25,078 nucleotides of DNA from a bacterium (GCA_021794255.1 JAJYRF010000022.1:1-25078), one strand, 5' to 3'; counted from the first letter of the stretch, positions 1 through 8,075 are shown. A program made the numbers and translations. The notes: generated by a model not told the origin, from the letters alone.

Positions 1-1780
1 CTAAAGAAGTTATGCCTGAAATAAATTTCTCTTTTGCCGATTCGCTTAAAGTAATCATTTTATGATTTTTAACGGCTAAATTTTCAATTTCAAATTCATT
101 AGCATTTTTATAGATTAAATCTTTAATATCATCGGTTACGATAAGTACTTCATATATCGCAATTCTGCCTTTGTATCCTGTATTCATACAGGCGGAACAT
201 CCTTTCGGTTTGTAAAATAAATTGAGTGAGGCAATGCTGTCTTTAAATCCAAAACCTTTAAGAAGTATATTATCAGGTTTATAAGGTTCTTTACATTCAT
301 TGCATAATTTTCTTACAAGTCTCTGCGCTATTACAAGGTTAAGGCTGGATGCCACAAGAAATGATTCCACTCCGACATTAATTAAACGGGAAATAGTTGA
401 TGCGGCATTATTTGTATGAATAGTTGAAAGAACTAAATGACCTGTTAAAGCAGCCTTAATAGAAATTTCTGCAGTTTCAAGGTCTCTTATTTCGCCTACC
501 ATGATTATGTCTGGATCCTGCCTTAAAAAAGAACGCAATGCTTGAGCGAATGTTAAACCTATATCTTCGTTAATTTGAACCTGATTAATACCGTAAATAT
601 TATATTCTACAGGATCCTCCGCAGTGGAAATATTTACTGTTTTTTTATTTAAATCGCTTAATGCGCTGTATAAAGTAGTCGTTTTGCCTGAGCCTGTAGG
701 ACCTGTAACAAGTATCATACCATATGGTTTATATATAGCGGTTTGAAAATCATTTAATTGATTTTCTGAAAATCCTAATTTTTTCATGTTAAGCTCAAGA
801 GAGGATTTATCTAATATTCTCATCACAATTTTCTCTCCGTATAATGTTGGAAGACACGATACCCTAATATCTACTTCTTTATTTTCGACTTTAACTTTTA
901 TCCTGCCGTCTTGGGGCATTCGTCTTTCCGCTATATCCATTTGAGACATAATTTTAATTCTTGAACTTATAGCATTTTTTAATTGTCCCGGAACCGTCAT
1001 AATTTCATTTAATTTTCCGTCTATTCTGAATCTCACTCTTATATTATTTTCGTAAGGTTCAAAATGCAAATCGCTTGCGCCTCTTCTAATCCCGTCAGAT
1101 AAAACCTTATTGACAAATTGAATTATAGGTTTTTCCGAAGAAGATCTTTGCAGCTCTGAAATATCAATTTCCTCATTGGTATCTTCAATAGAAATAGAAT
1201 CTATATAATCTTTATGTTCCGTCAAAATAGTAGAAGCATTGTAATATGTAGATAATGCTTGATTTATTTCAGATTCAGGGGATAGCACTACTTCTACATT
1301 GAGTCCGGTATAAAATTTAATATCTTCAAGAACGGTCACTTTTGTAGGATCGGAAACTGCTAAATATAAAGTGTTGCCTTGCCGTTTATAAGGAATAACG
1401 TGATACTTTAATGCAGTTTCTGGAGGAATCAGCTTAATAACATCTGAAGGTATTTCTGAAGAAAGAAGATTAACGGTCGCTGCGCCAAATTCTTTTGATA
1501 AAAATGAAACAAGCTCGGAATCTTTAACAAATCCAAGCTTTGACAATTGTTTGCCGATACTGCCTCCTGACTGCCCCTGCTCTTCAAGTGCTTGTTCTAA
1601 TTGGCTTGCAGTAATTATATCATTTTTTACAAGTATTTCTCCCAGCTTAATATCCTGTAACTGCTGACCTTTTTTTAATCTGCTTCTTATCTTTTCCTGT
1701 ATTAATAAAGCATTATTTACATCGTCTTTCTTTACGGCGCCATGTTTTATTAAAATTTCGCCAAGTTTTTGAGATTCCAT
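1..1780 (-). CDS. pilB: Type IV pilus extension ATPase PilB (C-terminus cut by window edge)
   Basis: This is a hexameric cytoplasmic ATPase of the PilB/GspE family, which powers pilus assembly. It reads leftwards from ATG at 1780; about 593 residues are visible and the frame is still open at base 1, so probably only a few C-terminal residues are missing. The N-terminus carries MshEN/T2SSE_N-type motifs of the KLGEIL...G...L...L..Q form at residues 5-28 and 45-68, and a third diverged copy at 74-97. Next come the Walker A motif GPTGSGKTTT near residue 356, the Walker B region DPDIIMVGEIRD, the His-box region LSTIHTN, and a four-cysteine zinc site (LCNEC ... GCSAC). The zinc site and the MshEN-type N-terminus favour PilB over other GspE relatives, but a type II secretion ATPase is not excluded because no pilC, pilT or pilin gene is visible. 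aroE lies upstream, across an octamer tandem array. Confidence 0.93.
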   Translation of the reverse strand, partial: MESQKLGEILIKHGAVKKDDVNNALLIQEKIRSRLKKGQQLQDIKLGEILVKNDIITASQLEQALEEQGQSGGSIGKQLSKLGFVKDSELVSFLSKEFGAATVNLLSSEIPSDVIKLIPPETALKYHVIPYKRQGNTLYLAVSDPTKVTVLEDIKFYTGLNVEVVLSPESEINQALSTYYNASTILTEHKDYIDSISIEDTNEEIDISELQRSSSEKPIIQFVNKVLSDGIRRGASDLHFEPYENNIRVRFRIDGKLNEIMTVPGQLKNAISSRIKIMSQMDIAERRMPQDGRIKVKVENKEVDIRVSCLPTLYGEKIVMRILDKSSLELNMKKLGFSENQLNDFQTAIYKPYGMILVTGPTGSGKTTTLYSALSDLNKKTVNISTAEDPVEYNIYGINQVQINEDIGLTFAQALRSFLRQDPDIIMVGEIRDLETAEISIKAALTGHLVLSTIHTNNAASTISRLINVGVESFLVASSLNLVIAQRLVRKLCNECKEPYKPDNILLKGFGFKDSIASLNLFYKPKGCSACMNTGYKGRIAIYEVLIVTDDIKDLIYKNANEFEIENLAVKNHKMITLSESAKEKFISGITSL

Positions 1781-1802
1781 AATAATAAAAATATTAAAAT
1801 AT

Positions 1803-1866
1803 TAATTTTGTAATTTTGTAATTTTGTAATTTTGTAATTTTGTAATTTTGTAATTTTGTAATTTTG
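1803..1866. repeat. (TAATTTTG)8 octamer tandem array
   Basis: Eight perfect copies of the octamer TAATTTTG occur without interruption (CAAAATTA in the pilB sense). The array lies 22 to 86 bases upstream of the pilB start codon, between aroE and pilB. Its rightmost copy abuts the 12-bp palindrome TTAGATATCTAA (1867-1878). Perfect arrays of this kind can change copy number by slipped-strand mispairing, which would change promoter or leader spacing for pilB; that function is inferred. Confidence 0.95.
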
Positions 1867-1967
1867 TTAGATATCTAAACTAAAATTAATTTAATTTTCT
1901 TTATCTATTTTATAATATAAATTAAAGATAAATCAAGCAGGCAAATATATAATTTTATAATTTTTAT

Positions 1968-2867
1968 TTATAATTTTATAGCATCTAAGACAAAATCAAA
2001 ACTCGGTTTTTTGCCGGTCCATATATAAAAACTCTCAATAGCTTGAAAAAGCAGCATTGAAAATCCATTGGCAGTTTTTATTTTATTTTTTCTCATAATT
2101 GACATAAACGGGGTTTCAGGAGGATTATATGAAATATCTATTGCATAAGAATTCTTATTTAATTCGGTAAAAGGCAGCGATAATATTGTTTTGGCAGATT
2201 CTTCCGAAGGTGTTACGGTATTTACAATTAAATCGCACTCATTAAATACATTTTTATTTTTAATTATATCGGATATAAAATTAGAATACGATAATGATTT
2301 AATATTCCATTTATTATATTTATTCCATTCAGAGGCTGCCTCAACTAATTGCGCAGCCTTTTCTATATCTCTATTTATTAAATGTATGCCGGAAGCCCCT
2401 TCTTTTAACAAAGAATATAAAACCGCTTTTGAAGCGCCTCCTGCCCCAAGAATAATAATTTTTGCATTATTTAAATTAAAATTAAATTCATATTTGACGC
2501 TTTTAATAAAACCGTAGCTATCGGTATTATAGCCTTTATAAATATTATCGTCTAATTTTACGGTATTTACCGCTCCTATAATTTCCGCTTCTTTGCTAAA
2601 TTTATCTAAATATTTCATAACCTCTATTTTATAGGGTTTTGTGATATTAGCGCCATCTAGTTTTAGAGATTTAAAACCGTTAAAAGCCTCTGCAAAACAA
2701 TCAGGATTTACATCAAATTTCTTATAGCAAAGATTTAATTTTAAAATATTTCCAAGTTTATTATGAATAAGGGGAGATATAGAATACAATATATTATGTC
2801 CGAATATGCCTAAAACCAAAGGGCAAACATATTGATTGTTAAAGTTTTCAGAAACAATAAAATCCAT
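1968..2867 (-). CDS. aroE: Shikimate dehydrogenase
   Basis: AroE reduces 3-dehydroshikimate to shikimate with NADPH in the chorismate (aromatic amino acid) pathway, in the cytoplasm. The 299 residues are close to the usual length of about 270-290. The substrate-binding N-terminal domain has SPLIHN at residues 31-36 and GANITKPYK at 72-80, whose final lysine (K80) is the catalytic base. NTDSYGF (114-120) supplies the catalytic aspartate D116. The Rossmann domain shows the glycine loop GAGGAS at 141-146, and a GFSMLLFQA segment matches the conserved C-terminal helix. The start ATG at 2867 is preceded by an AAGG ribosome-binding sequence. The gene sits in a leftward run with the DUF4388 gene before it and pilB after it; no metabolic link to pili is implied. 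Confidence 0.96.
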   Translation of the reverse strand: MDFIVSENFNNQYVCPLVLGIFGHNILYSISPLIHNKLGNILKLNLCYKKFDVNPDCFAEAFNGFKSLKLDGANITKPYKIEVMKYLDKFSKEAEIIGAVNTVKLDDNIYKGYNTDSYGFIKSVKYEFNFNLNNAKIIILGAGGASKAVLYSLLKEGASGIHLINRDIEKAAQLVEAASEWNKYNKWNIKSLSYSNFISDIIKNKNVFNECDLIVNTVTPSEESAKTILSLPFTELNKNSYAIDISYNPPETPFMSIMRKNKIKTANGFSMLLFQAIESFYIWTGKKPSFDFVLDAIKL

Positions 2868-2915
2868 TAAACCTTATTTTATCTTATTTTTTTATTTATT
2901 TTTAAATTATTTAAA

Positions 2916-3860
2916 TCAAACCATTAACAGCTGTTTAAGAAGATAATCTATTTTAGCAGCCTTTTTATCGTCAATAAACATATATACATATCTTTCTATT
3001 TCATTGACAAGTTTAGTAAGGGATTGTTTATCGGTTTTGACATGACTGAAATCTACCGGTATTTTTTCGGCTTTTTTTCCTAATTGTTCATTTAATATTT
3101 TTTTAATAGAATCTACAATATCAATGTTAGCGTTCTTAAGGCTTTGAGGAGGTTCAAGGCGAATATATCCGCTTTGCAAAAGATTATACAAAGTTTTTAG
3201 AATAAAAAAATCATTTTCAATAGAAAGAGCAATAATCTGGCTAACTGTTCTTTTCCCGTCAATAAGAGATAAAACATTCCATATTGCAGGAGAAAGACTT
3301 AATGGTCTTGAGTCTCCCGTCCTGTTAGTAATAACAGACGGTATATATTGTTTTGAAGGTATTATTTTAGAAATAACAGCCAATTCGTCTCTCCTTTTTT
3401 TGGTTTCTGAAAGAACAGGGATGAGGTTTATCGGAGATGCAAAATTTATAACTTCGGGAAGAGGTTTTTCATCAAAAGAAAATTCGCCGTTGGATAAAAA
3501 CAGAATATAATTAATAGTTTCAAGTATATAATTGGAAATAAAATCATTTTCTTTATCTTTAGGAACAACGCCTAATTTAAAAAAATATATATCAAATCCT
3601 GCTGTAGTTTTATAATAAGTTCTGTATTTTTCGAGCATTTGAAAATAATCTTCTTTGCTGATATCTAAAAATTTCATTATAAATTTTTCAAGAATAGAAT
3701 TTTCCGAAATAGACAGAAAATTAAGCAATCCTTCTTTTATAAAAAGCTTAGCCGCAAAATCATCAAAGCGAAGATTTAAAACGCCTGTTTTTTTTGATAT
3801 ATCTAGAAATTTTAATACATCAAAGAGTTCTAAATTTGTTATATTTCCTTTAACATCCAT
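2916..3860 (-). CDS. DUF4388 (PATAN-like) domain protein
   Basis: This is a 314-residue soluble protein with no signal peptide or membrane segment. The N-terminal ~100 residues match the DUF4388/PATAN pattern: a short helix-rich start (NLELFDVLKFLDISKKTG) followed by a beta-rich stretch (GVLNLRFDDFAAKLFIKEGLLNFLSI). Residues ~190-245 (PAIWNVLSLIDGKRTVSQII ... LYNLLQSGYIRLE) have the winged-helix look often paired with DUF4388. The C-terminus is helical and charged. Proteins with this layout in deltaproteobacteria and related phyla are generally tied to signalling, including surface motility, but individual functions are mostly unknown. Its position two genes before pilB makes a role in pilus control possible (inference). 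It starts only 5 bases after the preceding gene, so the two are probably co-transcribed. Confidence 0.8.
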   Translation of the reverse strand: MDVKGNITNLELFDVLKFLDISKKTGVLNLRFDDFAAKLFIKEGLLNFLSISENSILEKFIMKFLDISKEDYFQMLEKYRTYYKTTAGFDIYFFKLGVVPKDKENDFISNYILETINYILFLSNGEFSFDEKPLPEVINFASPINLIPVLSETKKRRDELAVISKIIPSKQYIPSVITNRTGDSRPLSLSPAIWNVLSLIDGKRTVSQIIALSIENDFFILKTLYNLLQSGYIRLEPPQSLKNANIDIVDSIKKILNEQLGKKAEKIPVDFSHVKTDKQSLTKLVNEIERYVYMFIDDKKAAKIDYLLKQLLMV

Positions 3861-3865
3861 AATAT

Positions 3866-4198
3866 TTATTTGCGAACCTCTAATTCTTGAATTAAGTGAA
3901 ATATAAATCTATTAACGACGGCTACAAATATGGAACCAAAAAATAAAACTAAAGCTATAAGAAAATAAGACAGTTCCATGTTAGTCAAATATGAAATAAA
4001 AAAGAAACTTCCTGCTTCCGCTATAAAGAAAAACATCATAAACACAATCATAATAGCAAGCCATTTTCCTACAAAACCTCCGGGAACTCTTTTCTTTAGA
4101 GAAGAAGCAATAATCATATTGACCAGCATTATTATAGCTCCAAATAATATAAAAATATAAAACAAACTTTTAAAATTTAATAAGTTTAATGATTCCAC
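3866..4198 (-). CDS. Small three-helix membrane protein of unknown function
   Basis: I do not recognise the family. The protein has about 110 residues and three clear hydrophobic segments (FYIFILFGAIIMLVNMIIAS, LAIMIVFMMFFFIAEAGSFF, YFLIALVLFFGSIFVAVV), so it is an inner-membrane protein with little outside the bilayer. It ends with a short charged tail (LIQELEVRK). The frame is open up to a TTG at 4213, but I prefer GTG at 4198 because a near-perfect ribosome-binding site, GGAGG (minus strand of 4207-4211), sits 8 bases before it and would lie inside the gene if the TTG were used. It is tightly coupled to the DUF4388 gene downstream (5-base gap) and is probably first in the leftward operon. 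Confidence 0.72.
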   Translation of the reverse strand: MESLNLLNFKSLFYIFILFGAIIMLVNMIIASSLKKRVPGGFVGKWLAIMIVFMMFFFIAEAGSFFFISYLTNMELSYFLIALVLFFGSIFVAVVNRFIFHLIQELEVRK

Positions 4199-4335
4199 CC
4201 TAAAATCCTCCAAACTTAATATTAAATTATTTATTATAATTTATTGCAGAAATATTATATACTATAATATTATATATTATATTTAAAATTTATCAAAATA
4301 AAATATAAAATTAACTTTCTTTAATTCTTTATTTA

Positions 4336-4395
4336 TTTCTTTATTATTTATTTCTTTATTATTTATTTCTTTATTATTTATTTCTTTATTATTTA
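4336..4395. repeat. 15-mer tandem array TTTCTTTATTATTTA x4
   Basis: Four perfect head-to-tail copies of a 15-base unit occur, preceded by a partial, diverged copy (from about 4321). The array lies in the divergent gap between the small membrane protein gene and xseB. The copies are identical, which suggests recent expansion. Confidence 0.93.
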
Positions 4396-4527
4396 TACTG
4401 TTTTTATATATTATATTACATATAAAATAAATTTTATGCAATAAATTATTATTTAATTTTTAATTTTTTTTATTTTATTATTACGCTATTCAATATTTCA
4501 AAATAACATTCTACAATATAATACAAT

Positions 4528-4564
4528 ATATTAATTAAAATATTAATTAAAAAATATTAATTAA
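4528..4564. repeat. Three ATATTAATTAA direct repeats upstream of xseB
   Basis: Three exact copies of the 11-mer ATATTAATTAA begin at 4528, 4540 and 4554. Each contains the 8-bp palindrome TTAATTAA. They end 26 bases before the candidate -35 element of the xseB operon. They could be an array of regulator sites or an UP-like A/T tract; in such AT-rich DNA chance is a serious alternative. Confidence 0.6.
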
Positions 4565-4590
4565 CTTAAACAAAAACTAAAAATTGTAAT

Positions 4591-4618
4591 TTGACGCTTT
4601 TAATTTAATAAATAATAG
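4591..4618 (+). promoter_or_regulatory. Candidate sigma-70 promoter for the xseB operon
   Basis: TTGACG (4591-4596) is followed, after 16 bases, by TAATAG (4613-4618). A perfect TATAAT also occurs at 4621-4626, but its 24-base spacing to the -35 is too long, and it would make the xseB transcript essentially leaderless. No ribosome-binding site precedes the xseB ATG at 4635, so a very short leader is plausible. Confidence 0.35.
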
Positions 4619-4634
4619 ATTATAATATTATGTT

Positions 4635-4988
4635 ATGATTATAAATATTAAAGATTTAAATAAATTAAGTTTTGAAGAAGCTTTAAAAAAGCTTGAAGAA
4701 AATGTTTCTAACCTTGAAAAAGGAGACCTCGGTCTTGAAGAATCGCTTAAAATTTATGAAGAAGGAGTTGTATATTCTAAATATTGTATTGATAAATTAG
4801 ACGCCGCAGAAAAAAAAGTTGAAGAATTAATGTCGGATAAAAACGGTCGGATAAAAATAAAACCTTTAGATAATGATAATGATAATATAGATATTATAGA
4901 CGCTGAAACTCTTAAAAATGCCGAAAATACAATAGGCAGCAACAATGCCATGAATAATAATAATGTATTTGATGAACCTCCATTTTAA
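4635..4988 (+). CDS. xseB: Exodeoxyribonuclease VII small subunit
   Basis: XseB is the small helical subunit that binds XseA to form exonuclease VII, which degrades single-stranded DNA from both ends. The first ~68 residues give the whole family signature: LSFEEALKKLEENVSNLEKGDLGLEESLKIYEEG, followed by a second helix ending KKVEELMSD. The protein has 117 residues against a usual 70-85; the extra length is an acidic, Asn-rich low-complexity tail that looks disordered. No xseA is in the window. The gene opens a rightward run with ispA (14-base gap), an arrangement common in proteobacteria. No Shine-Dalgarno sequence precedes the ATG. Confidence 0.92.
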   Translation: MIINIKDLNKLSFEEALKKLEENVSNLEKGDLGLEESLKIYEEGVVYSKYCIDKLDAAEKKVEELMSDKNGRIKIKPLDNDNDNIDIIDAETLKNAENTIGSNNAMNNNNVFDEPPF

Positions 4989-5002
4989 AATTTAATTTTA
5001 TT

Positions 5003-5965
5003 ATGTTTTCAATAGAAAATTGTATAGAAGAAAACAAAAAAATTATAAATAATTTTTTATATAAATATTTTCAAAAAAATTATAATGATAATTACGACAA
5101 CTTATTAAAAAAAAATATTTCAAACGAAATATCTAAAATTAATAAAAATTTTTCAATATTTTCAATAAATGATGCGATGTATTATACCGTATCTCTCGGG
5201 GGTAAAAGAATTCGCCCTATTTTTTTGCTTATAACGGCAGAATGTCTCGGATTTAAAAATAAATTACAATTACTTCCGTTTGCATGCTCTATCGAACTTA
5301 TCCACTCATATTCCTTAATACATGATGATTTACCTGCAATGGACAATGATAATTTAAGAAGGGGAAAGCCTACAAATCATATAGTTTTCGGTGAGGCTGC
5401 CGCAATTCTTGCCGGAGACGCATTGCTTTCAGAAGCTTTTGTAATGATTTCCGAAAGCGAATATATAAAACATTTTAAATGCGATAATATATTAAAAATA
5501 ATTCAAGAATTATCTTTTTTATCAGGCGCCGGAGGCTTAGTCGGTGGACAATTTCTTGACATAATAAATTCAGGGCTGTCTGTCAGCAATGAAAAACTGA
5601 CGGAAATACATGATAAAAAAACAGCTGCTCTGATTAAAGCTGCCTGTGCTATGGGCGGAATTCTCGGAGGAGCGGACGAAAGTCTGACAGCCTCTTTAAA
5701 AAATTACGGGACTTATATAGGGCTTGCCTTTCAAGCATTAGACGATTTATTAGATATCACCGGAAACAGTCAAATTACTGGGAAAACCGCCGGCATTGAC
5801 GAAAACAATAAAAAATCCAACATTGCGTCAATACTCGGAATTGATAAAACTAAAAAATTAATTAAAGAATATACCGAAACCGGTCTATCTTATCTTGATG
5901 AAACAAACATAAATTTTAATATGCTTAAAGATTTTTCATATTATTTAACAAAAAGAGTAAATTAA
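5003..5965 (+). CDS. ispA: Farnesyl/geranylgeranyl diphosphate synthase (trans-prenyltransferase)
   Basis: This enzyme condenses isopentenyl diphosphate with allylic diphosphates to give C15 or C20 prenyl chains for quinones and cell-wall lipid carriers. The first aspartate-rich motif is HDDLPAMD (residues 107-114) with the two-residue insertion typical of bacterial farnesyl synthases, followed by NLRRGKPTNH. The second is FQALDDLLDITG (D247, D248, D251). GGKRIRP (66-72), KTAAL and KTAGID are the other conserved blocks. Tyr at the fifth position before the first motif favours a short-chain (C15) product; this is a family rule, not a proof. The 320 residues include a longer than usual Asn/Lys-rich N-terminal extension of about 35 residues. 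It lies between xseB and dxs, which supplies its substrates via the DXP pathway. Confidence 0.92.
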   Translation: MFSIENCIEENKKIINNFLYKYFQKNYNDNYDNLLKKNISNEISKINKNFSIFSINDAMYYTVSLGGKRIRPIFLLITAECLGFKNKLQLLPFACSIELIHSYSLIHDDLPAMDNDNLRRGKPTNHIVFGEAAAILAGDALLSEAFVMISESEYIKHFKCDNILKIIQELSFLSGAGGLVGGQFLDIINSGLSVSNEKLTEIHDKKTAALIKAACAMGGILGGADESLTASLKNYGTYIGLAFQALDDLLDITGNSQITGKTAGIDENNKKSNIASILGIDKTKKLIKEYTETGLSYLDETNINFNMLKDFSYYLTKRVN

Positions 5966-5974
5966 AAATTTTTG

Positions 5975-6058
5975 TAAATAATAAATAATAAATAATAAAT
6001 AATAAATAATAAATAATAAATAATAAATAATAAATAATAAATAATAAATAATAAATAA
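5975..6058. repeat. (TAAATAA)12 heptamer tandem array between ispA and dxs
   Basis: Twelve uninterrupted copies of TAAATAA fill most of the gap between the ispA stop (5965) and the dxs ATG (6123), ending 64 bases before dxs. The repeat is perfect. It also creates an artificial leucine/isoleucine/tyrosine-rich open frame on the minus strand (5945-6208), which is not a gene. Heptamer copy number changes would shift the distance between any upstream promoter or ispA translation and dxs. Confidence 0.95.
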
Positions 6059-6122
6059 TAATATATCTATAAAAATATAAAATATACAAATAAACATACA
6101 AATATATAAATAAAATAAAATA

Positions 6123-8075
6123 ATGATACTAGATAATATAAATGATGTCAGAGATATAAAGAAAATAAACCCGGAAGAGCTTAATTTATTGGCAAAAGAA
6201 ATTCGCAAAGAAATTATTTCGGTATGCTCAAAAAACGGAGGACATCTTGCTTCAAGTTTAGGCGTCGTTGAATTGACTATTGCGATGTTAAAATCATTTG
6301 ATATAGAAAAAAATGATAAAATTATCTGGGACGTAGGACATCAATCCTATGCATACAAACTTCTTACGGGAAGACGCGATAAATTTAATTCAATAAGAAA
6401 ATTAGGGGGCATATCGGGTTTTCCGTCTATCAATGAAAGCAAATATGATTTTTTTGGAACCGGTCACGCCGGAACTTCCATATCCGCAGCCTTAGGAATG
6501 GCTGTTGCAGACGATATAATAAAAAAAACCCCCGACGGCGATGGAAGAATTATTGCCGTGATAGGAGACGCTTCTATTTCTAACGGACTTGCATTAGAAG
6601 GTCTAAATCACGCAGGCGCAATGAAAAAAGACATTATAGTAATTCTTAACGATAATGAAATGTCAATATCAAAAAGCGTAGGAGCTTTTTCAAATTATCT
6701 GAATAAAATTCTAACGGGTGAAATTTATATAAAATTTAGAAATGAAACTGAAAAATTTTTAAAATCTATACCTTTATTTGGTTTGCAATTTGCAAAATTA
6801 GCTTCTAAAACTGAAGAACTATTTAAAAATATGATAGGTCCCGGCATAATATTTGAAGAACTGGGTTTTACTTATATAGGACCAATAGACGGACATAATA
6901 TTGAATATTTATTAGATACTTTTGAAAACATTAAAAAAATAAAAAAACCTATTTTGCTTCATATAATTACTCAAAAAGGCAAAGGCTATAAACCGTCGGA
7001 AAAGAACCCGTCATTATTTCATGGCATTTCTGCTTTTGATGAAAGCACTGGTATAATGCTTAAAAAAACAGGCAATATTACATTGGGAGAAACTGCAAGC
7101 AATTTTCTGATTAAATTAGCTAAAGACAATAAAAATATTATAGCAATAACCGCCGCTATGACTGAGGGAACAGGTCTTTCCAATTTTGCCAAATTATTTC
7201 CGGACAGATTCTTTGATGTCGGAATACAGGAAGAACATGCTGTTACATTTTCCGCAGGAGCTGCTGCAAACGGACTCAAACCTTTTTTCTTTATATATTC
7301 TACATTTCTTCAAAGATCACTTGACCAGATAATTCACGATGTATGTTTGCAGAATTTACCAGTAGTTTTTTGCATTGACAGAGCGGGAATTGCAGGAGAA
7401 GATGGTGCCACTCACCAGGGAATATTTGATTTATCTTTCTTGGGCTATATTCCTAATTTAGTTATAATGTGTCCTAAAAACGCAGATGAACTAATAAGAA
7501 TGATTAAAAGCTCTATTTCTTACAATAAACCTGTTGCAATAAGATACCCTAAAAGTGAAATACCTTATTTTGAAATGCCTGAACCTGACAATATAGCGAT
7601 AATTCAAGAAGGTGAATTTGAAACTTTAATTGCTCATTTTGAATATATTATTATAAGTATAGGAATACACACCACTATGCTTGAAAAAATATTAAACGAA
7701 ATTAACAAAGATAATAAGAACGGCAGCGGTATAAAACCTATAGGTCTTATTAATGCCAGATTCGTTTCGCCTATATCGGAAAACTTTATAAACAAAATAA
7801 AATATGCAAAAAAAATAATGACTGTTGAAGAAAATGTTGAATTTTCAGGATTCGGATCAAAAATTATTACGCTATTATCCGATAATTTATCAAATGATGT
7901 ATTAAATTTTAAATATAAAATAGTATCTTTAGGAAATAATTTTATTGAGCACGGTTCCAGAAAAGAAATACTTAATTTATTGGGATTTTCAGAACAAGGT
8001 TTTAAAATAATGATTAATGAATTTTTCTTTTCTGAAAATAAATTAGTTAATATTAGATATTCAGCACAATCATAA
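6123..8075 (+). CDS. dxs: 1-deoxy-D-xylulose-5-phosphate synthase
   Basis: Dxs is the thiamine-diphosphate enzyme that joins pyruvate and glyceraldehyde 3-phosphate, the first committed step of the non-mevalonate isoprenoid pathway. The N-terminal domain has WDVGHQSYAYKLLTGR and FGTGHAGTSISAALGMA, then the cofactor-binding segment from GDASISNG through NHAG to LNDNEMSIS. GDAS in place of the more common GDG(A/S), and GHAGTS in place of GHSSTS, are mild variants. The transketolase-like central domain has QEEHAVTFSAGAAANGLKP, where E370 is the position of the catalytic glutamate, and DRAGIAGEDGATHQG. The C-terminal transketolase domain is complete. The length of 650 residues is normal. No Shine-Dalgarno precedes ATG 6123. 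It lies in series with ispA, and the two work in consecutive parts of isoprenoid synthesis. Confidence 0.96.
   Translation: MILDNINDVRDIKKINPEELNLLAKEIRKEIISVCSKNGGHLASSLGVVELTIAMLKSFDIEKNDKIIWDVGHQSYAYKLLTGRRDKFNSIRKLGGISGFPSINESKYDFFGTGHAGTSISAALGMAVADDIIKKTPDGDGRIIAVIGDASISNGLALEGLNHAGAMKKDIIVILNDNEMSISKSVGAFSNYLNKILTGEIYIKFRNETEKFLKSIPLFGLQFAKLASKTEELFKNMIGPGIIFEELGFTYIGPIDGHNIEYLLDTFENIKKIKKPILLHIITQKGKGYKPSEKNPSLFHGISAFDESTGIMLKKTGNITLGETASNFLIKLAKDNKNIIAITAAMTEGTGLSNFAKLFPDRFFDVGIQEEHAVTFSAGAAANGLKPFFFIYSTFLQRSLDQIIHDVCLQNLPVVFCIDRAGIAGEDGATHQGIFDLSFLGYIPNLVIMCPKNADELIRMIKSSISYNKPVAIRYPKSEIPYFEMPEPDNIAIIQEGEFETLIAHFEYIIISIGIHTTMLEKILNEINKDNKNGSGIKPIGLINARFVSPISENFINKIKYAKKIMTVEENVEFSGFGSKIITLLSDNLSNDVLNFKYKIVSLGNNFIEHGSRKEILNLLGFSEQGFKIMINEFFFSENKLVNIRYSAQS

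Larger units (their letters stand above)
4199..4634. other. Divergent intergenic region, AT-only repeats, no gene
   Basis: This 436-base gap separates the leftward pil-linked run from the rightward xseB run and should hold both promoters. No open frame or RNA is convincing. It contains a four-copy 15-mer array (4336-4395), three copies of ATATTAATTAA (4528-4538, 4540-4550, 4554-4564) and a candidate promoter for xseB. The remainder is low-complexity A/T sequence. Confidence 0.8.

Noticed and set aside
1803..1866. Possible CRISPR array
   Set aside because: The copies are contiguous with no spacers, and the same is true of every other array in the window; no cas gene is present.
2191..2517. 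Plus-strand open frame of 108 codons opposite aroE
   Set aside because: It lies wholly inside the well-supported aroE gene, has no ribosome-binding site or family resemblance, and its composition reflects the opposite strand.
5945..6208. Minus-strand open frame of 87 codons with repeated Leu/Ile/Tyr
   Set aside because: It is created by the TAAATAA array, whose heptamer has no stop in that frame; the protein is pure repeat and overlaps the dxs start.
7019..7279. Minus-strand open frame opposite dxs
   Set aside because: It overlaps the conserved QEEHAVTFSAGAAANG region of Dxs; no independent evidence of coding.
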